Below, piece after piece: positions 9,407 through 18,618 of a stretch of 39,444 bases of DNA. The notes under the pieces were generated by a model. The model was not told the origin of the DNA. It saw nothing but the letters and a program-made list of their open reading frames with translations, and ran no database searches. Both the position numbers and the translations under genes were made by a program. The DNA lies in NCBI GenBank assembly GCA_039931435.1, contig JBDTRY010000012.1, forward strand, positions 1 to 39,444, read 5' to 3'. This DNA is from JBDTRY01 sp039931435. Lineage in GTDB: Bacteria; Acidobacteriota; Thermoanaerobaculia; Gp7-AA8. Position 1 is the stretch's first letter; each line of letters starts with the position of its first letter.

Positions 9407-9516
9407 CAGCGGGCGTCACCCGAGCTCGCGGTTCCGTTGATCCCTCGCCCACGTTCAGGCCCTGTTCGTGCACAAACGGAGTCCTTGCTCTTTTCAACAG
9501 CAGGAGGACTTCGACG

Positions 9517-10269
9517 ATGAACATTGACCGGATAACTCCGGCCACCCGGCCGGAAAGTACACCCCTCGGGCACCAGCAATGGAGGCACCTGCTCTTTGCC
9601 AGCTGGACCTGTCCGGACGAGATTCTGAGAGCGAAGGTCCCGCAGTCCCTTTCACTCGATTCTTTCAACGGTAAGAGCTACATCAGCATCATTCCGTTCA
9701 CCATTCCGATGATGCGCGCCACTGGAATTCCACCGATCCCCTTCGCCTCGAGCATGAACGAGGTCAACGTCCGCACCTACGTTCACCTGCAGGGTTCCGA
9801 CCCCGGCGTCTATTTTTTCAGCCTCGACGCTTCCAATCTTGCAGCGGTGATGGGCGGCAGAAGCGTTTACCATCTGCCGTACTTTCACGCGGGCATTGAT
9901 TTGAGCGTGCACGAAGACGCCAGCGGCGGCACGGTCGACTTCAGCTCCAGGCGAATCACTCCGGTCGAGCCGCAAGCGGACTTCACCGCTTCGTACGGCG
10001 GGATCGGAACGACGGCTCCGGCACGAAGAGATACGCTCGAGCACTTCCTTGTCGAACGCTACTTTCTTTACACAGAGCACGACGATCGCATCTTCCGGGC
10101 GCAGGTTCATCACCAGCCCTATCCGCTGCAGGTAGCGGAAGTGTCGAGACTTGATCAGACACTGATCGCGGCGGCCGGATTGATGCACGACGGACACGAA
10201 CCGGTTCTGCACTATTCCGCCGGAGTAGACGTCGAGATATTTGGCCTGCAGCGAGCTCCACTGCGGTGA
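9517..10269 (+). CDS. DUF2071 (YqjF-like) protein
   Basis: This 250-residue soluble protein belongs to the DUF2071 family, whose function is unknown. Family marks are QQWRHLLFASW near the N-terminus, the PxSLxLDxFNGKSYISIIPF segment, and PPIPFASSMNEVNVRTYV. In the family these build a beta-rich fold of about 230-250 residues. The start is fixed by AGGAGG at 9502-9507, nine bases before ATG 9517. A longer frame reaches upstream but would overlap the GGDEF-EAL gene. It lies 110 bases downstream of that gene and 79 bases upstream of a response regulator, all on one strand. I infer no function from the context. Confidence 0.85.
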   Translation: MNIDRITPATRPESTPLGHQQWRHLLFASWTCPDEILRAKVPQSLSLDSFNGKSYISIIPFTIPMMRATGIPPIPFASSMNEVNVRTYVHLQGSDPGVYFFSLDASNLAAVMGGRSVYHLPYFHAGIDLSVHEDASGGTVDFSSRRITPVEPQADFTASYGGIGTTAPARRDTLEHFLVERYFLYTEHDDRIFRAQVHHQPYPLQVAEVSRLDQTLIAAAGLMHDGHEPVLHYSAGVDVEIFGLQRAPLR

Positions 10270-10348
10270 AAGGGCAACTGTTGACGGCGCTCTGACGCCG
10301 GGTTGACGCGGCAGATCGTATTCTCGCTCTCGAAAAGGGGAGCGATTG

Positions 10349-10717
10349 ATGCCCGTTCGAAGAGCCTTGATTGTGGATGACAGTGAAGCGAGCAGACTGC
10401 TCGTGCAGCAGGCACTGGACCGCGAGGGGTATTCAACTGTGGCCGCGCGTGATGGTGCGGAAGCGATCCAGATTCTGAAAGAGGATGACCAGTACGACGT
10501 GATCGTTCTGGACCTGGTGATGCCCGAGATCGACGGTTACGGAGTGATCGAGCATCTTCGCAACGGAAACGGATTCCCTCGATGCCTCCAGAAAATCCTC
10601 ATTGTAACGGCCACTCCGGGCTTGATTGAGCCGGAGCGGCTTCCGGATCCCGTATGCGAGGTTCTCCCGAAACCGTTCTCAACGGATGTGCTCATTCAGC
10701 GGCTGACGATCAAGTGA
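10349..10717 (+). CDS. Single-domain response regulator (CheY-like receiver)
   Basis: The 122-residue protein is a stand-alone receiver domain. The acidic pair is Asp10-Asp11, the phospho-acceptor is Asp55 in VLDLVMPEIDG, the switch Thr is Thr87, and the conserved Lys is Lys108 in LPKPF. There is no output domain, so it probably acts by protein-protein contact or as a phosphate relay. ATG 10349 follows GGGGAG (10337-10342) by six bases. A TTG three bases earlier is in frame but less likely. No kinase gene is adjacent. The nearest kinase, near 13 kb, has its own partner regulator. Confidence 0.9.
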   Translation: MPVRRALIVDDSEASRLLVQQALDREGYSTVAARDGAEAIQILKEDDQYDVIVLDLVMPEIDGYGVIEHLRNGNGFPRCLQKILIVTATPGLIEPERLPDPVCEVLPKPFSTDVLIQRLTIK

Positions 10718-10730
10718 CCGTGTGGGCGGT

Positions 10731-10825
10731 ATCGTCCAGTAGTCAGAAATCAGCAAAGCGACGCGCTTTTGTTCTCGCCAGGGATTTCAGCGCGCAACTT
10801 TCTTTCCCCCTGACTACTGAACGAT
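10731..10825. repeat. Structured palindromic intergenic element with nested inverted repeats
   Basis: Outer arms of 16 bases (10731-10746 and 10810-10825) are reverse complements at 15 of 16 positions and contain CAGTAGTCAG / CTGACTACTG. Inside are a second perfect pair, GAAATC (10746-10751) / GATTTC (10783-10788), and an inner hairpin AAAGCG-ACG-CGCTTT (10755-10769). Weaker pairing continues outward to about 10722 and 10834. The element fills the gap between the response regulator and the YceH gene. It may be a REP/MITE-type repeat, a structured RNA or a complex terminator. Other copies cannot be sought here; none was noticed in this window. Confidence 0.65.
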
Positions 10826-10866
10826 GCCCGCCACAGGAATGGCGCCCGTTCTGGTAAATTGCGGAA

Positions 10867-11511
10867 GTGAAACTGACGCGCGCCCTCGACCCGGCTGAGA
10901 TCCGGATCCTCGGCTCACTTCTGGAAAAGCAGCAGTCCACGCCGGACTACTATCCGATGACTGTGAACTCGCTGGTCGCGGCCTGCAACCAGAAGTCGAA
11001 CCGCGATCCGTTGATGGAACTCGGCGAAGAGCAGGTCTCGAACGCCCTCGATCGGCTCCAGCAGCAGGTACTGGTATGGAAAGTCATGGGCGGACGGACG
11101 GTGCACTGGAAGCACAACCTCGACGGCCCCTGGCAGCTCTCCCCGCCACAGAAGGCGGTCATGACGCTACTTCTGCTTCGAGGCGAGCAGACCGCTGCCG
11201 AATTGCGTTCGCGCTCCGATCGATTGCACCCTCTCGGTTCACGAGAAGAAGCGGAAGAACTGCTGAAGACCATGTCCTCCGATCCAGAGCCGCTGGTCAC
11301 CGAGTTGCCGCGCATGCCTGGTCGCAAGGAGACGCGCTGGATGCATCTGGCGGGCGGAGCGCCACTCCCCATCACGAGCGGTCCCGAGGCCGCTGTCCCC
11401 ACGCTCGTACGCAGCCTCGATTTCGTCTCACGGATCGAACAACTCGAAAGTGAAGTTCAGTCGTTGCGTCGGGACCTGGCAGAGTTGAAGGAAAAGCTGG
11501 GAGAGGACTGA
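10867..11511 (+). CDS. YceH family protein (DUF480)
   Basis: The 214-residue protein matches DUF480/YceH along its length. The hallmark N-terminus LxxxExRILGxLLEKQxxTPDYYPMTVNSLVAACNQKxNRxPxM is evident at residues 8-55 with few changes. The family is built of two winged-helix domains, and LVWKVMGGRTVHWKH and LTLLLLRGEQTAAELR belong to them. A C-terminal helix (about 185-213) is likely coiled coil. The molecular role is not established; the fold suggests nucleic-acid or protein binding. The start is GTG 10867 without a clear ribosome site. The gene converges with the PilZ-like gene, with only 9 bases between stops. Confidence 0.9.
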   Translation: MKLTRALDPAEIRILGSLLEKQQSTPDYYPMTVNSLVAACNQKSNRDPLMELGEEQVSNALDRLQQQVLVWKVMGGRTVHWKHNLDGPWQLSPPQKAVMTLLLLRGEQTAAELRSRSDRLHPLGSREEAEELLKTMSSDPEPLVTELPRMPGRKETRWMHLAGGAPLPITSGPEAAVPTLVRSLDFVSRIEQLESEVQSLRRDLAELKEKLGED

Positions 11512-11520
11512 GGGGTTACA

Positions 11521-12201
11521 TCAGCGCCTGCGATCAAACACGCTGGCGATTGTAGCGATCTCGACGCTGCGTCCAAGAAACTCCCATACGGCCAGCACAT
11601 CCTCGCGATGATGAATGTCCTGTGTTTCCTTCTGCACTGATTCTTCCGAGAGCGAAAAACGCGCGCGCTGGTACCACTTCAGTGACTCCTCGTAGCTGCG
11701 CGCCAGTTGCTCCCGCGCCTCTTCGATCAGCAGGATAACTTCCTCCGTGATCTCCCCCGCAGGCGCTGCGGGGCTTGTCGGCGCCGCAGCGGTGCTTTCC
11801 GAGGACGGTTTCTCCGCAGCGGGCTTCTCCCCCGGCTTCGCCGTGGGCTCGCGCCAGCCCCGGTCGATTTTGGCGATTCCCGAGCGGAGGAAGAAATCGA
11901 TCGTGGAATTGAGCGCGTCGACGTGACCCTCCACCTTCACCCCCGAGCGATAGACCGGAGGGTCGGACAGCTGATCGGCAACGCGTGTCCAGACCAGCGT
12001 GCCGTGCACCCGGATCTTTTTCGTCTTTCCCGGAATGGTGTACTCCACCAGTCCACTACTCCCTCGAACAAACGCGTCTGTATGCTCGATCTGCAGACCT
12101 CCGTCCGCAAGGTCACATACCAGAATTGGAACACCATTGAATCGGGCAGGGATCGGATTAACGATCCGGAACCGATACGCTTTCCGGCTTTGGCGGCTCA
12201 T
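11521..12201 (-). CDS. PilZ-like protein with C-terminal helical module (paralog 1)
   Basis: This 226-residue soluble protein has an N-terminal PilZ-like beta domain at about residues 1-110. RxxxR is present at 6-10 (RKAYR). The second motif reads D30-LADGG, so the usual Ser of DxSxxG is Ala. WTRV and YRSGVKVE lie further on. An Ala/Pro/Glu-rich linker spans about 120-155. A helical C-terminal module follows and contains AVWEFLGR near 205-212. Two paralogs at 29.6-31.3 kb share both parts. PilZ domains often bind cyclic di-GMP, but the altered serine leaves binding uncertain. The start MSRQSRKAYR was preferred to longer frames because it begins directly at the domain. Confidence 0.8.
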   Translation of the reverse strand: MSRQSRKAYRFRIVNPIPARFNGVPILVCDLADGGLQIEHTDAFVRGSSGLVEYTIPGKTKKIRVHGTLVWTRVADQLSDPPVYRSGVKVEGHVDALNSTIDFFLRSGIAKIDRGWREPTAKPGEKPAAEKPSSESTAAAPTSPAAPAGEITEEVILLIEEAREQLARSYEESLKWYQRARFSLSEESVQKETQDIHHREDVLAVWEFLGRSVEIATIASVFDRRR

Positions 12202-12340
12202 GATCGAGATTCGCGGGAACCTGCAGATTATCCTCCCCCTCGTGCCGTTCGGCAATGCATCGTTCGATCGACCCTGAAAGGGCGGATATCATCTGTCGGT
12301 CTCAGGGGATCGAAGCCCCGCTCTCAGCAGTCGGCCGCAG

Positions 12341-13840
12341 TCAGGAATTGCTCCGCAGAAGTGGCGCGTGGAAGGTGAACGTGGTCCCCAACCCCACTTT
12401 GCTCGTTGCCTCAAGAGACGCTCCGTGCAGCTCCACGATTTTCCTGGCGATGGCCAGACCGAGGCCTGAGCCTTGCGATTTTTTTGGCTCGTGTTGCGCA
12501 GCCCGATAGAACCGGTCGAAGATATGAGGGAGGTCGTCTTCGTGAATTCCATCGCCGGTATCGCTGACCCGGATCCTCAGCTCGTCGCCATCCCGAACGA
12601 TGGCGATTTCCACTTCGCCTCCGGCGGGCGTGTAGCGGATGGCATTCTCGATCAGATTCTCGAGCACACGTTCCATCAAACCGATGTCCACCGAGGCATA
12701 GGGCAGGTCTTCCGCAGAGTTCGTTCTCAGTGTGACGCCCTTCTCCGCGGCGGCGAGGTTGAACTTCTGCACGATGTCCTGCGCCAGCTCACCCATCGAA
12801 CAGGCCTCGAGAAGCGGCTTCGTCTCGTTTGACTCCAGGCGGGACAACTCGAACAGTTCGGCGATCAAAGTGGCCAGACGATCGCTGTGCCGGGCGGCGA
12901 TCTCCAGGTATTCGCGCTGCTGCTCATCGCTGAGCGAATCGTGCTTCATGAGCAGTGTGTCGATAAATCCACGAAGGGCCGCCAGCGGTGTACGCAGATC
13001 GTGCGAGACATTCGCCACCAGTTCACGGCGAAGGGCATCGGTCTCTTTCAGCCTCTCCATCTGCAGAACGATGCGTGACGACATCTCGTCCACGGCCTCC
13101 GCCAGCCTATCCACTTCGTCACCAGCATTTCCCCGGGGCAGATGAGCGACTTCGGAAAAGTCCTCCCGCCGCAGAGTCTCAACCGCTTCCGTGAGACGGG
13201 CCAGCCGGCGGGTGAGAAGGTGAAAAATCAGAAGGGCGGCCAGAAAGGCGAAGAGCACGCTGGCAACGGCCACCTCCGCGCTCTGCTGCAGGATGTAACT
13301 CCCGCGCAAGCGTCCGGCCACCGAGTCGTACTCTTCGCCAGCGAGAATGATGTAGAGGTATCCATCGATTCTTCGGGACTCCACTTCCGGAGTGCCTTCC
13401 GAGGCCGGGAGGGCAACGACCGAGAAGACTTTGCGGCGGTCGGGATGGCGAGGGTCGTCGCCCAGAATGGGCAGATTGGAATCGTTCTTCAGAAAGCGCC
13501 GTGCTGGTTCCAGAGAAACGCGATCCCGGCGCACGCGGCCCGGCGGAGCGGAGAATGCGAGAATCTTTCCGGTGGGATCGAGCATGTAGATCTCGATCGA
13601 AGGATTGATCACCATCAGCGTGTCGAAGAGTTCCTTCAGTGCCTCCTGATCGATCTTTCCGTCACGCATGAGAAGTCTGCCCGAGGCGATGTGCCCTGCA
13701 AGATCACGGTTGAGTTTCTGCGTGACCTCCTGCTGGTAGAGGTTCGTCGTGACCATCGTCAGCAGAATGTAGATGACGGCGACCGCAGCGAAGAGAATTA
13801 CCAGAGCCGCGGCCAGACGGCTGTAGAGGGTTCGGAACAT
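12341..13840 (-). CDS. Sensor histidine kinase with HAMP domain
   Basis: The 499-residue inner-membrane kinase is the partner of the response regulator 22 bases upstream. Transmembrane helices lie near residues 8-33 and about 170-195, flanking a periplasmic sensor region. A HAMP linker comes next. The HisKA domain has H-box NVSHDLRTPLAALRG with His280, and the ATPase domain has N-box ENLIENAIRYTP, G1 DTGDGIHEDD and G2 GSGLGLAIA. All catalytic motifs look intact. The start MFRTLYSRLAA puts the first membrane helix at the N-terminus; a longer upstream frame overlaps the regulator and is rejected. The signal sensed is unknown, as the periplasmic region matches nothing I can name. Confidence 0.93.
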   Translation of the reverse strand: MFRTLYSRLAAALVILFAAVAVIYILLTMVTTNLYQQEVTQKLNRDLAGHIASGRLLMRDGKIDQEALKELFDTLMVINPSIEIYMLDPTGKILAFSAPPGRVRRDRVSLEPARRFLKNDSNLPILGDDPRHPDRRKVFSVVALPASEGTPEVESRRIDGYLYIILAGEEYDSVAGRLRGSYILQQSAEVAVASVLFAFLAALLIFHLLTRRLARLTEAVETLRREDFSEVAHLPRGNAGDEVDRLAEAVDEMSSRIVLQMERLKETDALRRELVANVSHDLRTPLAALRGFIDTLLMKHDSLSDEQQREYLEIAARHSDRLATLIAELFELSRLESNETKPLLEACSMGELAQDIVQKFNLAAAEKGVTLRTNSAEDLPYASVDIGLMERVLENLIENAIRYTPAGGEVEIAIVRDGDELRIRVSDTGDGIHEDDLPHIFDRFYRAAQHEPKKSQGSGLGLAIARKIVELHGASLEATSKVGLGTTFTFHAPLLRSNS

Positions 13841-13862
13841 CAGGCCGGAACCGTTGCCCTTC

Positions 13863-14603
13863 TCACGCCGGGGGCTCCGGATCGCAGAACTTGTAGCCCA
13901 CTCCCCAGACAGTAAGGATGTAGGACGGCCGGGCGTGATCTTTCTCGATCTTGGAACGCAGACGGTTGATGTGGGAGTTGACCGTGTGATCGTACCCGTC
14001 GTGGCCATACCCCCAGACGACATCGAGGAGTTGCGCCCGGGTGTAGACCCGGCCAGGCGTGCGCGCAAACTGCGTGAGGAGATCGAACTCCTTCGCCGTC
14101 AGGTCGATTTTCTTTCCGGCCACCTGCACTTCCCGGCGCTCGGTGTCGATCCGCAGATCGCGGACGCGGATGACCTCACCCTGGCCATTGACTGCCGGGC
14201 GGGAACTGAGGGCGTCAACGCGACGGAACAGGGCACGTACGCGCGCCAGCAGCTCCCGGATGCTGAACGGCTTCGTCAGATAGTCGTCCGCACCCGACTC
14301 CAGTCCCACGACCCTGTCGAGCTCCGACGAGCGCGCCGTGAGCATGAGGATCGGAGTGTAGTCACCACGCATCCGGATTTTCTGACAGATTTCCAGTCCC
14401 TGAACTCCGGGAAGCATGAGGTCGAGGATGACGAGATCGTATTTCCCCGCGCTTGCCTTCTGCAGGCCGACCCTTCCGTCAGGCGCCAGATCCACGTCAC
14501 ACCCAAGGTCACGCAGGTGCAGCTCGAGCAGATGGGCGATGTCCGAATCGTCTTCGACAACGAGTACGGTGCGAGCCATGGGCGAGATCGGTTCAGAATA
14601 CAT
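13863..14603 (-). CDS. OmpR/PhoB-family response regulator
   Basis: The 246-residue protein pairs an N-terminal receiver with a C-terminal winged-helix DNA-binding domain. The receiver has the acidic cluster E17-D18-D19, phospho-acceptor Asp61 (LDLMLPG), Thr89 and Lys111 (KPFS). The effector domain, from about 150, shows LTAKEFDLL, the recognition helix region DHTVNSHINRLRSKIE, and the closing WGVGYKF. The start at 14603 is chosen because GAGG sits seven bases ahead of it; ATG 14579 lacks one. It is transcribed just before its kinase, and the pair forms a standard two-component system with unknown target genes. Confidence 0.93.
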   Translation of the reverse strand: MYSEPISPMARTVLVVEDDSDIAHLLELHLRDLGCDVDLAPDGRVGLQKASAGKYDLVILDLMLPGVQGLEICQKIRMRGDYTPILMLTARSSELDRVVGLESGADDYLTKPFSIRELLARVRALFRRVDALSSRPAVNGQGEVIRVRDLRIDTERREVQVAGKKIDLTAKEFDLLTQFARTPGRVYTRAQLLDVVWGYGHDGYDHTVNSHINRLRSKIEKDHARPSYILTVWGVGYKFCDPEPPA

Positions 14604-14811
14604 CGACTTTCCTCTGACAAGCATGCCTCACAGGAGTCACGGCGGGCTCGCACAGTCATCACGAGACGGTCACGGACCTCCGGCCCCCCTCGGGCCCATA
14701 GCGATCGGGGGCTTCATCGTCATCCGCCCTCCGCGCCACTCCGTCGGCACGACACGGGCAACGGGTGCGCTACGATGCAGCCTGATTCTCATTCCAAGCA
14801 TTGGAGGCTCC

Positions 14812-16080
14812 GTGCGTTTCAGATTCTGGTATCTCATCGCTGCACTGCTGCTCACAGGTTGTTCCACAGCGAGCACACCGAGTCCCCAGGCAGCTCCTGC
14901 GCCGAAGCCCTCCGCGGAACAGATGCGCCTCGTAACCGAACTGCAGTCGTCTCCCGAGGTCATCGCCACCGGCGCATGGATCGATGAGCATCGCGAGCAG
15001 ATCCTCGGGGACTGGCGAACGCTCACCGAAATCCCGGCACCGTCCGGCAAAGAAGAACGCCGCGCGGCGTGGATCGAACAGTTTCTTGGCCACAGCGGTC
15101 TGGACGTCCACCGCGACAGCGCGGGCAACGTCATCGCAGTTCGCAAAGGAACAGGCGGCGGCTCCTCCACCGTTTTCGACGCGCACCTCGACACGGTTTT
15201 CGCTGAGAGTACCGAGCTGAAAACCTCGATCCGGGATGGCCGCATCTACGCTCCGGGCGTGGGGGACGATACCCGCAACGTGATCGCCCTCCTGGCCTCC
15301 ATTCAGGCGCTGAACGACTCGAAAATCAACACTGCCGGAGACCTGATTTTCGTCTTCACCACACGCGAGGAAACAGACTTCGGGGGAGTGAAACAGTTCC
15401 TGACCGACTACCGTGGAAAAATCGATCGCTATGTGGCGCTCGACGGCGGCTTCGAAGGGCTGACCTACGCAGGCATCGGAATCTACTGGTATCGCTACCA
15501 CATTCTCGGGCCGGGCGGACACACGCGATCCTCCACGCCCCCTTGGTCGGCCGCGTTTCCTCTGGCCCGCGCCATCAACCGCATCTACGAGCTCCGACTC
15601 CCGACGGATCCTGAAGCGTATGCAAACATCGGAATGCTCGGCGGCTCGGACGTCGTGAACGGCAAGGCGTCCGATGCATGGTTCTCGCTCGATCTGCGAT
15701 CAACCAATGCCGCCGATCTCGATCGGCTCGATGGTGAGATCCGCTCGATCGTCGAGAAGGAGGCGGCTCGCGTCGGGATGACCATGAGGCAGGAGACGAT
15801 CTCCCGCGATCAGGTCGCGCAGATCCCCGGGAACCGATTGTCGCCGACCGTAATGATCTCAGAGGCCGTTTTCCGGGCCACAGGAGTCGTCGACCCATCG
15901 GTCACCGATACTGCGTCGAATCACTCCAGCGAAGCGCTGCGTGCGGGGATTCCAGCCATCTCCACGGGGGCGGCACCCTGCCGCGGTTCCCATTCCCTTC
16001 ATGAGTCCTGCGAGATCGAACCGCTGTACGCCGGAATCAAACGAATCGTACTGCTCGAACTGGCATTGACTGCGCCGTAA
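14812..16080 (+). CDS. M20-family metallopeptidase lipoprotein
   Basis: The 422-residue protein is a probable zinc exopeptidase or amidohydrolase of family M20, anchored outside the inner membrane. Its signal ends in lipobox LLTGC with Cys17, and an Ala/Pro linker follows. M20 features are FDAHLDTV (His and Asp ligands), PGVGDD.RNV (bridging Asp), TREETDFGG (catalytic Glu), the dimerisation region with GPGGHTRSS, SLDLRS, and a C-terminal His in GSHSLHESC. The start is GTG 14812 with GGAGG four bases ahead; no in-frame ATG fits the signal peptide. The substrate cannot be predicted. It converges with the HEAT-repeat gene and is divergent from the two-component pair. Confidence 0.88.
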   Translation: MRFRFWYLIAALLLTGCSTASTPSPQAAPAPKPSAEQMRLVTELQSSPEVIATGAWIDEHREQILGDWRTLTEIPAPSGKEERRAAWIEQFLGHSGLDVHRDSAGNVIAVRKGTGGGSSTVFDAHLDTVFAESTELKTSIRDGRIYAPGVGDDTRNVIALLASIQALNDSKINTAGDLIFVFTTREETDFGGVKQFLTDYRGKIDRYVALDGGFEGLTYAGIGIYWYRYHILGPGGHTRSSTPPWSAAFPLARAINRIYELRLPTDPEAYANIGMLGGSDVVNGKASDAWFSLDLRSTNAADLDRLDGEIRSIVEKEAARVGMTMRQETISRDQVAQIPGNRLSPTVMISEAVFRATGVVDPSVTDTASNHSSEALRAGIPAISTGAAPCRGSHSLHESCEIEPLYAGIKRIVLLELALTAP

Positions 16081-16122
16081 CGGAATCACCACCAGTCGAG
16101 CGGATATCACAGGGATCGCTCG

Positions 16123-18480
16123 TCAGGCACCGCTCCGCGGACGTGACCGCTGGAAGCTCCTCTGGATCAGTTCCCGGGCCGGACCCCGCGGTTCACTCTC
16201 CAGCACGGAAGCAACCACGTCACGCGCCTCGCCGTCGCCGATATTCATCAGCGCCTCCGCAGCCGCCGCGCGAAGATCGGCCGTCTCGCCTCCGATCCGC
16301 CCTCGTCGTCGCAGAACCTCACTGAGATAGGAAATCGCCTCGGTGGAGCCGACCTGCCCCAGCATATCGGCTGCGAGCACGCGAACCGGACCATCAACGT
16401 GCCGATCCTTCAATAACGTGCACACATCGAAGACAGCTCCCCGTGCCCGCATCGAAGCCAGGGCCTGAAGAATCTCTCCCTGTGTGGCAGGCTCGTTTTC
16501 GTACAGGGCTGCAGACAGCTCCCGTTCAGCCGAGCCTCCACCGATCCTGGTCAGAGCGCGGATCGCCGCTCGCTTCACGCGTGCATCCGGGTGATGGAGA
16601 GTTCCGCCGATATCCGTGACCACTTCCTGCGCGCCACTTTCGCCGAGTACCGTGATGGCATTACGGACCAGATACCAGACCGGAGATTGCAGCGCACCGC
16701 GCAATTCGTCGATCGCCTGGGCCCCCAGCGCCCGGAGAGTTTTCACCAGCCGGCTGCGCCGCGAGCGTTCCTGCTCTTCCTCCAGGGCTTCGAGCAGAGG
16801 ACCGGCGATCCGCGAGCCGAGGAAATGGAGAAGTGGCGCGGCCTCTACAGGCAACTGCTCCGGTTCCGTTTCCCGGATCATAGCGATGAGGGGCTCGACC
16901 CGCGGTTTCTCAACCAGACCGTCGAGGAGCTCTGTGAACGAATCGCGCTTCCACGGCTGCTCGGCTGACAGGCTGCCCACGGCACCGTTGATCTTCAGCA
17001 GATTCCGGTAAACGTGATCAACCATCCGCTGCCGCAGCCAGAACGCGAACAGATTCACCATCGATCCACGGGACAGAGTCTGAATGTTCACGTCGGTCTC
17101 CCGGAGAAAATGCGTGAACACAACTCGTTCAATCAGGCCAGAGGCTTCCGCAACGGATGCGATCGTGCCGGAACCGGTGATGGCCATGAAACCCTCGGCG
17201 ACTCTCTTTCGGACCGCTGGCGCATTGGCGAAGAGACCTCTCGAATATCGGTCCAGAATTTTCACCAGATCCGCTGCACGGTTGCTCTCAACCAGCTGAT
17301 GAAGAAAGGCAATGAGCTTGTAGGAAGGAAAGCGAATGATAAAATTGCCGCCGAGCAACTTCTCTACACGCGCAGCTTCATCGAGCTCGTCCCACGACAT
17401 CAGCTCGATCAGTTCATCGATATCGTCCCTGCTCATCCCTGCTGCATCGAGTTTCGCCCGGAGCACCTCCACCCCCCGCTCCCGAGCCGGAACTGCCCGG
17501 ACCAGAGTCTCCAGAGCTTCCGCGAGGAATGCGACATCGGATTTCCCGCTCGCAAGAACATCGTCCGCGGCATTCCCGAGCATCTGCGGTGCGATCTGAG
17601 AGAGACCATCCTTGAGCGGCCCCGCCCTCAAATCCCCGACTCCGAGAAGCAGTGCTCCCTGCTGCCTTCCCGACAGGGAGATGAGAATCTCCGGCAGCAG
17701 TTCGGCAACCGATGCCTGACTGAGGTTCGCCGCCGAGAGCCTCGAAGAGAGTTGTGTGGAAGCTGACAACCGACCGTCTCCGGCTGTTTCCGAGAGGCCG
17801 AGTCCCGAACCTGCAACGCCGACGCCGGCTCCCGGTGCTTCGGGCCCTGCCCCGGCCTGGCCGCTTATTTTGGCAGGCGATGAGGATGCAGCCGCGTCAG
17901 ATTCTTCCAAACCAGGTCGCATCACCTGAAGAAGAGGGACGAGGACATTCGTCAGGAACTGGCGGGCCGAGATCAGCCGATCGCCTTCTTCTTCCAGCGA
18001 TACGCCTCCCTGTTCGAGAAGACCCTCCGGAACGATCTCCTCCCCCTCGGAAACCTCTTCATAACGGACCGCGGGAAATCGGATGTGCGTCACTCCTGAT
18101 TCTGCCAGCAGCGAATCCGCCCCTCCCCGAGCCTCCAGCGCCTGGGGCTTCAAGGCCAGGACGCGCAGAAGCGACACGAGCTCCGGCTTTTCCACCCCGG
18201 CTGTGAAGACGACTCCGTTCAGTCCACGAGCCTGCAGCTGACTACTCAAGGCGGTCGCATGGACCGTTGCCGGAATGGGTTTCCCATCGAGGAACATCTT
18301 TCCCCGGGTGACCATCAAGGCCAGGCGATCGCGATCTCCGATGGCCAGCCGAAATGCTCGATCAATCGCCTCGACCCCTTCGCTGGAACGGGGATGGGCC
18401 TCTGAATAAAGCTGAATATTCTTCAGAGCGACCTGAAGCGCATGCAGGAGCTCAAAAATCTCTTTTATCGGATCGGACAC
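16123..18480 (-). CDS. Large HEAT-repeat protein with conserved N-terminal helical domain
   Basis: The 785-residue cytoplasmic protein has no signal peptide or membrane helix. Residues 1-130 form a domain with NIQLYSEAHPR and a GKMFLDGKPIPA segment followed by ARGLNGVVFTAGV; from memory, similar domains occur ahead of signalling modules in several phyla. A Gly/Ala/Ser-rich stretch spans about 195-245. The last 230 residues contain HEAT-type repeats such as HHPDARVKRAAIRALTRIGG and DLRAAAAEALMNIGDGEA, which form protein-binding solenoids. The start is GTG 18480 with a weak ribosome site. A scaffold or adaptor role is inference. Neighbours give no clear partner. Confidence 0.75.
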   Translation of the reverse strand: MSDPIKEIFELLHALQVALKNIQLYSEAHPRSSEGVEAIDRAFRLAIGDRDRLALMVTRGKMFLDGKPIPATVHATALSSQLQARGLNGVVFTAGVEKPELVSLLRVLALKPQALEARGGADSLLAESGVTHIRFPAVRYEEVSEGEEIVPEGLLEQGGVSLEEEGDRLISARQFLTNVLVPLLQVMRPGLEESDAAASSSPAKISGQAGAGPEAPGAGVGVAGSGLGLSETAGDGRLSASTQLSSRLSAANLSQASVAELLPEILISLSGRQQGALLLGVGDLRAGPLKDGLSQIAPQMLGNAADDVLASGKSDVAFLAEALETLVRAVPARERGVEVLRAKLDAAGMSRDDIDELIELMSWDELDEAARVEKLLGGNFIIRFPSYKLIAFLHQLVESNRAADLVKILDRYSRGLFANAPAVRKRVAEGFMAITGSGTIASVAEASGLIERVVFTHFLRETDVNIQTLSRGSMVNLFAFWLRQRMVDHVYRNLLKINGAVGSLSAEQPWKRDSFTELLDGLVEKPRVEPLIAMIRETEPEQLPVEAAPLLHFLGSRIAGPLLEALEEEQERSRRSRLVKTLRALGAQAIDELRGALQSPVWYLVRNAITVLGESGAQEVVTDIGGTLHHPDARVKRAAIRALTRIGGGSAERELSAALYENEPATQGEILQALASMRARGAVFDVCTLLKDRHVDGPVRVLAADMLGQVGSTEAISYLSEVLRRRGRIGGETADLRAAAAEALMNIGDGEARDVVASVLESEPRGPARELIQRSFQRSRPRSGA

Positions 18481-18618
18481 GTATCGTCTCGCCCATCGCA
18501 GCGCCTCTCCGCCGTCGGAGTTCCGCCGCCTTCCGGAAGATGGTACTTCCGAACGCCGCGGCAGACCATCAGAGATCGGACCCGGTCGGCCGCGCCACTC
18601 GAGCGTCCGCTCGGCGGC

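Noticed and set aside
10267..10348. TTGACG sequences ahead of the single-domain response regulator
   Set aside because: Neither copy has a -10-like hexamer at 16-18 bases, so no promoter is called.
12305..12319. GGGG/CCCC stem after the histidine kinase gene
   Set aside because: It has only four paired bases with a 7-base loop, too weak to call a terminator.
18600..18613. CGAGCG-TC-CGCTCG palindrome downstream of the small secreted protein gene
   Set aside because: The stem is short and has no T-tract. It could end that transcript but is not distinguishable from chance in GC-rich DNA.
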